Origin: Nocardiopsis gilva YIM 90087
GTDB taxonomy: Bacteria > Actinomycetota > Actinomycetes > Streptosporangiales > Streptosporangiaceae
Direction of reading: 5' to 3'
DNA: 64,000 nucleotides
Assembly (NCBI RefSeq): GCF_002263495.1
Contig: NZ_CP022753.1
Span: forward strand, 3,844,001-3,908,000
Position numbers and translations under genes: made by a program. The notes beneath the pieces are model-generated. The model was given only the letters and a program-made list of their open reading frames with translations, did no database searches and had not been told where the DNA came from. Shown one piece after another: positions 36,840 to 44,824 of the stretch; the stretch's first letter is position 1; every line of letters begins with the position of its first letter.

Positions 36840-39019
36840 GTGAGCACGGCGCCCGCTCGTCAAAGCGCCGCCCGGTCGCCAGGGCGCGGCGACCTCGTGT
36901 CGGTGGTGGACACCCTGCACGGACGGGCCATCGCCGATCCCTACCGGTGGCTGGAGGACCCCGACTCCCCCGCCACCCGCACCTGGCTCGCCGACCGGGA
37001 ACGGCAGTTCGCGCAGGCCGCCCCCAGCTGGCCGATGCGCGACCGCCTGGCCGCCCAGATCCGTCGCCTCATCGCAACCGACCTGTGGTCTCCTCCGGTA
37101 CGGCGAGGCGGCCTCGCCTTCACCACCCGCCGGGACGCCGGGGCCGACCACCCGCGCCTCGTCACCATCCGCGGCGGCCACGAGCGCGTGGTCTTCGACC
37201 CGGCCGTGTACGACCCCAGCGGCCGCACCACCCTCAATGCCTGGGAACCCAGCCCTGACGGGCGCCTGGTCGCGGTTCAGACCTCAACGCGCGGAGCCGA
37301 ACGCGGCGCGTTGCGCGTCCTGTCCACCGAGAGCGGACTTCCCGTCGAGGAACCCATCCGCGGCGTGCGCTACTCCCATGTGGCGTGGCTGCCCGGTTCC
37401 CGCGACACCGCCTTCTACTACGTCCGCCGCGACGACACCGAGGGGCGCCCCGGAGTGTGGCTGCACCGCGTCCTCGCCGTGCCGCGCCTCCCCGACATCC
37501 TGGTGCACTCCTGCGGCGGGCCGTGCACCGTCCCGGGTGTACGCCTGCTGCGCGGCCGATGGCTGCTGATCTCCGAGAACCACGGGACCGGGCACCGCAA
37601 CGACCTCTGGATCGCCGACCTCTCCGGCGGGCGCGCACACGCGCCGCGGCTGCGGGAGGTGCACACCGGGGAGGAGATCGAGTCCGAGGCCGAAGTCGGC
37701 CCGGACGGCCTCCTCTACCTGCGGACCACCCTGGACGCGCCGCGCCGCCGCATCTGCGTCGCCGACCCCGCCCACCCGGCCCCCGCCCTGTGGCGCGAGG
37801 TCGTCCCCGAAGACCCCGAGGCGACGCTCGACGGGTTCGCCGTCACCAGCACCGCCCACCGATCCCCGCGCCACGTCACCACCGCCGACGCCGATACGTC
37901 GGCCGACATCGAGCTCCTCGTGAGCCGGAACCGCCTGGGCATCAGTGAGCTGGCCGCCTACGACACGCGCGAGGCCCACCGCCTGCGCCGCATCGAGCTC
38001 CCCGGCGAGGGCATGGTGACCCGGCTGGAGACGGTGACCGACGGTTCGGCCTCCTTCTGCTACGCCGACGTCGCCACGCAACAGACGGTGCTGGTGCTCG
38101 ACCACGGTCAGCGCTGCCCCACAGATGGCCCCTCCACGCGCCAGCGGACGCTCGAAGCGCTGCCGCCTCCGGCACGGCGGGTCCCCCGGACGCGGAGCCC
38201 GGCCGACGCCCCCGCCGCCGCACCCTGTGGTGCAGCTCGACCGACGGCACGAGCGTGCCCATCACCGTGTTCTCCGCCCGGCCCGTCGACGGGCCGGGCC
38301 CCACGATCCTGCACGCCTACGGCGGTTTCGGCCGTCCCCGGCAGTTCGGGTTCAGCGCGACCGTGCTGGCCTGGCTGCTGGCCGGCGGCCGCTACGCGGT
38401 CGCACACGTCCGCGGCGGCGGCGACGCCGGAAAGGAGTGGCACCTGCGCGGCGCCCGCCGCAACAAGATCCGTTCGGTCCAGGACCTCATCGCCGCGGCC
38501 GACGCCCTCGTCTCCGGCGGGTACTGCGCGCGCGACCACCTGTGCCTGTCGGGCGGCTCGGTCGGCGGGCTGCTCGTGCTCGCGGCGGCCACCATGCGCC
38601 CCGACCTGTGCTCGGCCGTCATCGCCTCGGCCCCACTGGCCGACATGGCGCGGTTCGAACAGCTGGGTCCCGGGCGGATGTGGGCGCGGGAGTTCGGCAC
38701 CGCGTCCGACCCCGTCGACTTCGCCGCACTGATGTCCTACTCCCCCTACCACCGGGCGTTGGACGGCCAGGACCACCGCTACCCGGCCGTACTGCTCACC
38801 GCCTGCCACGGCGACACCCGCATCGACGCCGCACACCCGCGCAAGATGTGCGCGGCACTGAGCGCCTCCACCTCGCCGGACCGTCCTGTCCTGCTCCGGT
38901 ACGAACGCGACGCCGGGCACGGGGCGCGCGCCGTGACGAGGGCCATCGAACTCGCGGCCGACGCGCACGCGTTCGCGGCCGCGCGAACGGGGCTGTCCCC
39001 GCGGACCCGGTCCGCGTAG
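36840..39019 (+). pseudogene. Prolyl oligopeptidase (S9A) family serine peptidase, frame broken
   Basis: The first part (36840 to about 38110) shows the S9A N-terminal DPYRWLEDPDSPATR and a beta-propeller. The peptidase domain reads in a different frame from about 38190 (LWCSSTDGTSVPITVF, LHAYGGFG, HVRGGGDAG). The catalytic triad is intact: Ser at 38558-38560 in GGSVGG, Asp in HGDTR, His in AGHG. One base is missing (or two are extra) between 38110 and 38190. With that repaired the enzyme is about 725 aa, normal for the family. The GTG start has no clear ribosome-binding site. It stands directly upstream of the 35-aa peptide gene and a JmjC oxygenase, where it could act as leader peptidase or macrocyclase (inference). 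Confidence 0.75.
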
Positions 39020-39058
39020 GACGGCCTACTCCCCCCACAGGAAGAGAGGTGAACGCAC

Positions 39059-39166
39059 ATGGACCCGATTGAGGTCGAGGTCGAGGAGCTGACCCAGGTC
39101 ACCTCGCGGGACATCACCGCGGGCGGCGACAGCGACGGTACGGACTCCAGTTCCGACTTCATCTGA
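39059..39166 (+). CDS. 35-aa acidic peptide, candidate RiPP precursor
   Basis: ATG 39059 follows GAAGAGAGG at 8-10 nt spacing. The peptide is MDPIEVEVEELTQVTSRDIT then AGGDSDGTDSSSDFI. It has an acidic, Val/Glu-alternating first half and a Gly-Gly, then a Asp/Ser/Thr-rich second half ending in Phe-Ile. It lacks Cys. A leader-like half, a GG boundary and a core rich in hydroxylatable or dehydratable residues resemble RiPP precursors. It sits 39 bp after the prolyl oligopeptidase and 120 bp before the JmjC/cupin gene, all on one strand. No known precursor family is recognised with certainty. Confidence 0.55.
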   Translation: MDPIEVEVEELTQVTSRDITAGGDSDGTDSSSDFI

Positions 39167-39286
39167 GCCTGAGCCCATGTCCCATCGGACATGCGATTCG
39201 GTGCTCTGAGTGACCCATCGGCAACCGGCCGCCGGGGAGACCCTGCTCCCTGGCGGCCCACCGTCTCCGCGGAGGAAGGGCCGACC

Positions 39287-40465
39287 GTGACCGACCGCCT
39301 GTTCACCGAAACGCTGCGCGCCGCCGTCGGCGACGACCTGCTCTCCGCCCGACTGTCGTCGGACGTCATATTCACCGACCTCGGGACCGACGCCGTGCGC
39401 TCGCTGCTGACCTTCGACGACCTCGACGAGATCCTGCGTACCCGCGAGCTCGAACCACCGCGCGTCCGCCTGCACAAGCGCGGGAAGCCGGTCCCCACCG
39501 CGCGCTACACAGAGGCCGGTGAGGCGTCGGGCACCGCGCGCTCGGTCATCCGGCCCGAGGACTTCTACCGGCAGCTGCGCGAGGGCGCCAGCCTGGTCAT
39601 GGACGGGATCGACCGGCTGCACCCGCCCGTCCGCGCCGCCACCGACGACCTGATGCGGCTGGTCCGCGAACGCGCACAGGCCAACCTGTATCTGATCTGG
39701 GGCGACTCGCACGGCTTCGACACCCACTGGGACGACCACGACACGTTCGTCGTGCAGCTGGCCGGGGACAAGTCCTGGCAGGTGCACGGCCACGGCAGCC
39801 GCGCCTACCCGATGAAGGTCGACACCGACCACACCCACACCCCGCCCGAGGACGTGGTGTGGGAAGGGGTGCTGCGCCCCGGCCAGGTACTGCACGTGCC
39901 GCGCGGCTGGTGGCACACGGTGCGGGGCACCGGCGGGGTGAGCATGCACCTGACCTTCGGATTCACGCGCGCCACCGGGATCGACTGGGCGCGGGCACTG
40001 CTCGAACGCCTGCAGGACGTCGAGTTCATGCGCCGTGACCTGCCGCGGTTCGCCGCATCCGATGAGCGCGCCAAGCACCACGACGAGCTCCTCCGACGCC
40101 TCGCCGACGCGGCCGAGGAGTTCGATGTCGACGCGTTCCTGGACGCGCGCGACGCGCGCTTCCCGCGCCGCCGGTCCTTCTCCCTCGCCTGGGCGGTGGA
40201 GGGGAACGTGCCCGGTCCCGACACGCGAGTGGAGTTCGTCCCGCTGCTCACGCCGCCGGTGGAACGCGACGGGGCCGACGTGGTCGTGACGGTATCGGGG
40301 CGGCGCTACCGCTTGCCGTCCGTAGCGGAACCGGTGCTGGCGGAACTGGCCCGGGAGCGCGAGCTCACAGCCGGCGAACTGGCCGAACGCTCGGAGACAC
40401 CGATGCCGATCACCGCGGAAGTCCTACGGGCGCTGGTCCGCCACCAGCTGGTGCTGCTGCGCTGA
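39287..40465 (+). CDS. JmjC/cupin_4 family 2-oxoglutarate-dependent oxygenase
   Basis: This 392-aa protein has the Fe(II)-binding facial triad His147-x-Asp149 (THWDDHDTF) and His210 (VPRGWWHTV). The JmjC barrel includes LYLIWGDSHGFD and LAGDKSWQVHG. A C-terminal winged-helix-like region follows (RYRLPSVAEPVLAEL, LRALVRHQLVLLR), as in the ribosomal oxygenases ROXA/YcfD. Such enzymes hydroxylate peptide or protein side chains. GTG 39287 is preceded by GGAGGAAGGG. Its position directly after a tiny peptide gene suggests that peptide as substrate (inference). Confidence 0.85.
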   Translation: MTDRLFTETLRAAVGDDLLSARLSSDVIFTDLGTDAVRSLLTFDDLDEILRTRELEPPRVRLHKRGKPVPTARYTEAGEASGTARSVIRPEDFYRQLREGASLVMDGIDRLHPPVRAATDDLMRLVRERAQANLYLIWGDSHGFDTHWDDHDTFVVQLAGDKSWQVHGHGSRAYPMKVDTDHTHTPPEDVVWEGVLRPGQVLHVPRGWWHTVRGTGGVSMHLTFGFTRATGIDWARALLERLQDVEFMRRDLPRFAASDERAKHHDELLRRLADAAEEFDVDAFLDARDARFPRRRSFSLAWAVEGNVPGPDTRVEFVPLLTPPVERDGADVVVTVSGRRYRLPSVAEPVLAELARERELTAGELAERSETPMPITAEVLRALVRHQLVLLR

Positions 40466-40476
40466 CCGGCTCGGCG

Positions 40477-41037
40477 TCACCGAACGTCGGAGTCAAGGTC
40501 CAGGGTGAACTCCCATCGGTACCTGGTGGGCGTCGGATCCGTCGGCGGATCGAGCGGGACTAAGCGTGCCGAGCCTTCGGCTTCCTGGAAATCGCCGGTG
40601 CCACCGACGACGACCGCCTCCGTCTCCTGGAACTGGAGCCCCTTCAGGTCGGTGAGCCACGAGGTGTGGATCTGGCCGGATCCGTCGATCGCGTAGACGG
40701 ACCGGCCTAACACGGTGGACTCCGTGGGGGCCTCGGCGCTGATCTGTGTGACCAGCGCCTGTCCGTGTCCCTCCCCGATGCGCTCGCCGCTCTCGTCACG
40801 CAGCGGCGAATGGGCGGTGATCGAGCTACCCGCGCCGATGGGCTCGGGCACATCCAGGTCCAGCAGATCGGTGGTGAAGGTGATCTCCCGGGTCTCGCGT
40901 CGCTCCGCCTCCGATGTGGCGGCGCCCGTTCCCACCACAGTGACCAGCGCCGCCAGGCCCGCTACCGCTGCGATCACCGCGCTCAGACGCCCCGCACGGC
41001 GCCGTCGGATCCATCCCGTATGCCGCCACACCACCAT
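40477..41037 (-). CDS. Allene oxide cyclase barrel-like (AOC/dirigent-fold) protein
   Basis: This 186-aa protein has an N-terminal membrane anchor or signal (AVIAAVAGLAALVTVVG, about 20-38). An eight-stranded barrel pattern follows: GAGSSITAHSPL, GEGHGQALVTQI, VYAIDGSGQIHTSWL, VVGGTGDFQEAEGSARLVPL. This is the AOC-barrel signature, with GGTG-F at the turn. It is probably exported or membrane-tethered. A strong CAGGGGGG ribosome-binding site precedes ATG 41037. It converges on the JmjC gene with 11 bp between. A cyclase function is not proven for bacterial members. Confidence 0.7.
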   Translation of the reverse strand: MVVWRHTGWIRRRRAGRLSAVIAAVAGLAALVTVVGTGAATSEAERRETREITFTTDLLDLDVPEPIGAGSSITAHSPLRDESGERIGEGHGQALVTQISAEAPTESTVLGRSVYAIDGSGQIHTSWLTDLKGLQFQETEAVVVGGTGDFQEAEGSARLVPLDPPTDPTPTRYRWEFTLDLDSDVR

Positions 41038-41446
41038 CGGACCCCCCTGAATCTCCGCAGCAATACTCACTCAACGAACTCAAGCAATAACATGCAGCGA
41101 CAAGACGGCGGCTACCGCAACACGTCACGACCGCCGATCCGCCGAGAGGCGCCGTCCGCGCTCCTCACATGCCGCCGTCAGCACCGCCGCCGCGTTCCGG
41201 AACGCCGGTCACGCCCACGCCTCCCATCCGCAACTCACCCGATTGACGAAGGCCGAATCCCACGGTTTCCGGTCGCTGCGAATGGCAGACAGGGAGGGGG
41301 CGCGGCCTGGTCAGCGCGCGTTCTCGGAGCCAGGGCACCCGGCGCCGTTACGGCCGGTGGCGCGCGTTCCGGCCCGGCGCGTGGCAGCCCCGACGTTGGC
41401 GGCCGTTTCACAGACGGTGCACCGTCCGTAGTGCTGGAATTACAGC
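41038..41446. other. 409-bp intergenic region
   Basis: It lies between divergent genes. It holds a perfect 14-bp palindrome GCGTTCCGGAACGC at 41192-41205. The rest is GC-rich with no gene or further motif that I can support. Confidence 0.4.
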
Positions 41447-42871
41447 ATGGGGAGGACTGTGGGGCGGGGCGATGCAGAGGTGGCGTGGACCATGCGGTAC
41501 GGGGTCTGGTTGGCGGCCCCGATCTGTGCGGCGCTCGTCGGTGTGGTGCTGGCGATACTTCTCGGGCCGGTGACGCACTGGGTAGCCGGCCCGGTCGTGC
41601 ACCGGTTGCCCGACGAGCAGCAGGCGGTGGCGCTCAACCATGTGCGCAGGACCGTGCTGCAGTCGGTGGGCGGCACCGCGGCGCTCTCGGCGCTGGCGTT
41701 CGCGGTGGTCAACTATCGGCTGAACCGGCGGGGGCAGATCACCGAGCGCTACACCTCGGCGATCGGCAACCTGGCGTCGGACAAGCTCGCCGAACGCATC
41801 GGGGGGATGTACGCGCTGGAGCACATCATGCGGGAGTCGGAGCGGGACCACTCGACGGTCGTCGAGGTCCTGTCGGCCTTCATCCGGGAGAACGCCCCCG
41901 CTGAAGACGAGGAGGAGGCTCCGCCGGTGCGGGATCTGGGGCGGTGGATGCACCCTCCCGCCGGCACCGTGGATCCTCCCGACGAAGCGCAGGCGCGCAA
42001 GCGCCCGGCAACCGATATCCAGACGGCGCTGACCGTGATCGCCCGGAGACCCCGGCGCCCGGAGCGGAACCGGGTCGATCTGGGCACGACCAACCTGCGC
42101 GGTGCGGACCTGCGCGGCGCCCACCTCGAACAGGTGGATCTGCGCGGTGCCCACCTCGAGCACGCCGACCTGCGGGGTGCGCACCTGGAGGACGCGAACC
42201 TGAGACGGGCGCATCTCCAGCACGCCAACCTGAGACGCGCCCACCTGGAACATGCCGACCTGTGGGGCGCCCGCCTGGAGGACGCCTACCTGGGGGGTGC
42301 GCAACTCCGCCGCGCGGACTTGTGGGGGGCGCACCTCGAAGACAGCAACCTGGTGGGCGCACACCTGGAGCACGCCCGCCTGCTGGGCGCCCACCTCGAA
42401 CGCGCGTACCTGGTGGGGACCCACCTGGAACACGCCAATCTGCGCCGCGCCCACCTCTCCCACGCCAATCTGGTGGACACGCACCTGGAGCACTCCTACC
42501 TGGTCGACGCCCACCTGGAGGACGCCAACCAACTGGGCGCGCACATGGAACACGCCAATCTGCGGGGGGCGCACCTCGAACGGGGGAACCTCGGCGGCGC
42601 CCACCTGGAGGACGCCTACCTCGTCGGCGCCCACCTCGAACACGCGAACATGGTCGACGCCCACCTGGACCGGGCCGATCTGGTGGGCGCCCATCTCCAG
42701 CGCGCGGATCTGGTAGGCGCCACCCTCGACCACGCCAACCTGGTGGGCGCCGATCTCAAGGACGCCGACCTGTGGGGCGTCGACCTGTCCACGGTGCGGG
42801 GCCTGAGCGAGGCCCAGCTGCGGTCGGCGATCACCGCGGATGTCGACGAGCATCCCGGGGAGGGAAGCTGA
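41447..42871 (+). CDS. Membrane-anchored pentapeptide-repeat protein
   Basis: This 474-aa protein has two membrane helices near the N-terminus (about 18-45 and 72-90). A conserved helical module follows (RYTSAIGNLASDKLAERIGGMYALEHI, 101-127). Residues about 210-452 form some 24 consecutive decapeptides of the type ADLxGAHLEH, that is, paired pentapeptides A(D/N)LxX. This predicts a right-handed quadrilateral beta-helix. The repeats are unusually uniform in AHLEHA. Pentapeptide helices can mimic DNA or act as scaffolds; no target is evident. ATG 41447 is used, but ATG 41492 is equally possible. Confidence 0.9.
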   Translation: MGRTVGRGDAEVAWTMRYGVWLAAPICAALVGVVLAILLGPVTHWVAGPVVHRLPDEQQAVALNHVRRTVLQSVGGTAALSALAFAVVNYRLNRRGQITERYTSAIGNLASDKLAERIGGMYALEHIMRESERDHSTVVEVLSAFIRENAPAEDEEEAPPVRDLGRWMHPPAGTVDPPDEAQARKRPATDIQTALTVIARRPRRPERNRVDLGTTNLRGADLRGAHLEQVDLRGAHLEHADLRGAHLEDANLRRAHLQHANLRRAHLEHADLWGARLEDAYLGGAQLRRADLWGAHLEDSNLVGAHLEHARLLGAHLERAYLVGTHLEHANLRRAHLSHANLVDTHLEHSYLVDAHLEDANQLGAHMEHANLRGAHLERGNLGGAHLEDAYLVGAHLEHANMVDAHLDRADLVGAHLQRADLVGATLDHANLVGADLKDADLWGVDLSTVRGLSEAQLRSAITADVDEHPGEGS

Positions 42872-43242
42872 CCCGGGGCATAGAAGCACCGATCACGGCC
42901 GCGCGGAACTGCCCGGCGGAGGTCGTCATCGGAGCCTGGGAAGAACGTGGGACCGGACCATGCCAGCCGGGGGTCGCAGATCACCGGTTCGCCTCGCAGG
43001 CCGACACCCGAACCCGGCCCACCTATGAGATCATCACACCTTGGTCCGATCCGTGCGATGCGTCTGAGGCCACGGGGTTCATCCGTCGGCGCACGACGGA
43101 TAATGCTGAGCACGGGCCTGGCGTAGGCCGCGGCGGTGGCATCGTTCCGGCGACGGGCCGACCGGGTGGTCGAGGCCGGTGACAGGTCGTGGAGAGAGTG
43201 ACTCCTCCCACCGCTAAAGCGGCGGGCTTCTCCTGTCTCATC
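42872..43242. other. 371-bp gap with IS605-type right end
   Basis: The left 320 bp are host intergenic sequence without a gene. From 43198 rightward lies the terminal structured end of the tnpB element, covered separately. Confidence 0.6.
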
Positions 43243-43265
43243 TCAGGCGACAGGAAGGACCAGCC
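43198..43265 (-). ncRNA. Predicted omega-RNA 3' module of tnpB
   Basis: On the minus strand the tnpB stop lies inside a CCTGTC / GACAGG hairpin. An 8-bp stem with a TTTA loop and then AGGAGTCAC follow. TnpB guide RNAs cover the 3' end of the gene and end at the element border. The predicted guide would be the adjoining host sequence, TCTCTCCACGACCTGTCACC (reverse complement of 43178-43197). Confidence 0.55.
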
Positions 43266-44454
43266 CGGCCCTGATACCAACGTTCAACGCGCCCACGCGG
43301 TCGGCGTGCTCTGTGTAGCCGCACCGCATGCAGCGAAACTTTTCCTGTGTCTTGCGGTTGTCCGCACTGGTGTGCCCGCATGCTTCGCGCGGGCAGGTGC
43401 GCGATGTGTTGCGGGCGTCCACCGGGATCAACTCACGACCGGCGCTTCCAGCCTTGTACGCGAGAATTTCCAAGAACACCCCCCAACCCGCATCCAAGAC
43501 GCTTCGGTTCAGCCCGGCCTTCGCGGCGGCACCGTTGGGCAGGTGCCCACCCTCGCCGTCGGGTTTGGGCGCCGGGCTCTTGGTCATGCCCGCGATGTTC
43601 AGGCGTTCGTGTGCGATCGCGTCGAACCTGCGAACCAGGTCCAACGCGGTCTTGTGGTGATGATCAAGGCGCTGCCTGCGAACCTTCGCATACAGCTTCG
43701 ACACCCGTTCCTGCGCCTTGCGGTGCTTGCGGGTACGGTTCCTCGCCTTGACCCGTTTCGGAAACTTGTCGAGGTCGCGTTGCGCGGCGGCCAGCTTCTC
43801 AGCGCAGGAGGTGAGGAACCTCGGGTTGTCGACGTGTTCGCCCTCGGAGGTGGTCAGGAACGACGCCACCCCCATGTCGACACCGGCCACACGCCCCGTG
43901 GGCTCCAACTGTTCGACGGGAACCCGGTCGCACGCCAGCACCACGTACCAGCGCGCACCCTCACGCTTGACGCTGATCGTCTTCACATGGCCCTTGACCG
44001 ACCGATGCTGGTGAACCCGGACGTGACCGACACCCTGAAGGCGCACGCGGGTCACCGGGTCGTTGGGTGTGGAGTCCCACCGGCACCCGTCGCCGTCCTT
44101 GGGGAAAACCACGGTGTCGAAGTGCCCGGCACCCTTGAATCTCGGGTATCCCGGCTTCTGACCGGCTTTCACGCGTCGGAAGAACGCTTGGAACGCCTCG
44201 TCCAGCCTGCGCAGCGTGGCTTGCTGGGAGGAGAACGACCAGCGCCCCTGCCGTTCGGGGTCGAACGCCCGAATATCTTTGAGCTGCGCAGACTGATTGC
44301 CGTACTTGATCTTGGTTTTCGAGGCGTGGGCGTAGGCGTCGCGGCGTTCCTGCAAGGCGCCGTTATACAGCGAGCAGTGGTCACGCAGCATCTGAGTCAA
44401 TACCGCTTGCTGCCGCTTCGTAGGCCGAAGAAGGAACTTGTAGGCGCGGTTCAT
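43243..44454 (-). CDS. tnpB: TnpB RNA-guided endonuclease (IS605 OrfB)
   Basis: This 403-aa protein has an N-terminal helix-turn-helix/WED-like part (MNRAYKFLLRPTKRQ). The RuvC triad is intact: Asp193 (GVDMGV), Glu283 (AHERLNIAGM) and Asp385 (HADRVGALN). The zinc ribbon has Cys354, Cys359, Cys375 and Cys378. All catalytic residues are present, so it should be nuclease-active. AAGGAGG lies 8 nt before ATG 44454. TnpB cuts DNA next to a TAM under omega-RNA guidance and favours retention of its element. Confidence 0.95.
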   Translation of the reverse strand: MNRAYKFLLRPTKRQQAVLTQMLRDHCSLYNGALQERRDAYAHASKTKIKYGNQSAQLKDIRAFDPERQGRWSFSSQQATLRRLDEAFQAFFRRVKAGQKPGYPRFKGAGHFDTVVFPKDGDGCRWDSTPNDPVTRVRLQGVGHVRVHQHRSVKGHVKTISVKREGARWYVVLACDRVPVEQLEPTGRVAGVDMGVASFLTTSEGEHVDNPRFLTSCAEKLAAAQRDLDKFPKRVKARNRTRKHRKAQERVSKLYAKVRRQRLDHHHKTALDLVRRFDAIAHERLNIAGMTKSPAPKPDGEGGHLPNGAAAKAGLNRSVLDAGWGVFLEILAYKAGSAGRELIPVDARNTSRTCPREACGHTSADNRKTQEKFRCMRCGYTEHADRVGALNVGIRAGLVLPVA

Positions 44455-44587
44455 GCGTCTGCCTCCTTCTTCTTCGACCCGGGGTGTTCCGACGTCCGAC
44501 AAGTTAGCGGGTCGGTGCGACAAACGCCGTCTCGCCTAGCGACAAGACGGCTTTCCTTGTCCCGCTACGCGGGGCACCTGATTCTCC

Positions 44588-44605
44588 CACCGGCTAAAGC
44601 CGGTG
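44588..44605 (-). repeat. Second IS605-type end hairpin
   Basis: On the minus strand it reads CACCGGC-TTTA-GCCGGTG followed by GGAGAATCA. It has the same loop, orientation and flank style as the right-end hairpin at 43204-43226. It may be the left-end fold of this element or a relic right end of an older copy. Confidence 0.6.
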
Positions 44606-44746
44606 ATCCCCTCAGGAGGGCTTGATGGAGCTCCCCTACAGCGCACTCATCCACGACTACCTCGCCGGTGCACCGCGACCCTGGGTTGTGGTGGCCCACT
44701 GACGGGAACACGCTGTTTCCCGACGCCTGCTGCCCGTCAGACACCG

Positions 44747-44783
44747 GAAGCCCGGGGCCGGTTGTCCGCCGGTCCCGGGCTTC
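44747..44783. terminator. Terminator of POT transporter gene
   Basis: A strong stem GAAGCCCGGG / CCCGGGCTTC with an inner GCCGG/CCGG extension lies 42 bp past the minus-strand transporter stop. Confidence 0.7.
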
Positions 44784-44824
44784 GTTCTGTCGGGCCCGCG
44801 CCATGCTCGCGCGGGACCGCCGAA

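Larger units (their letters stand above)
43198..44610 (-). mobile_element. Solo tnpB element (IS200/IS605 group, IS1341-like)
   Basis: One tnpB gene with no tnpA beside it. Its 3' side ends in a short stem-loop CCCGCCGC-TTTA-GCGGTGGG (minus strand) followed by AGGAGTCAC, a typical IS605 right end. The upstream side also holds subterminal hairpins near 44541-44605. No target duplication is expected for this group. Exact ends are not proven. Confidence 0.6.
44455..44824. other. 370-bp gap between tnpB and POT transporter
   Basis: It contains the tnpB promoter and ribosome-binding site, hairpins GACAAG/CTTGTC (44541-44561), CCCGC/GCGGG (44561-44574) and CACCGGC-TAAA-GCCGGTG (44588-44605), and the POT terminator (44747-44783). 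No gene is seen. Confidence 0.6.

Noticed and set aside
42080-42790. Periodic DNA repeats that could suggest a CRISPR or VNTR array
   Set aside because: The 30-bp period is codon-level and encodes pentapeptide repeats; units are diverged and have no spacers.
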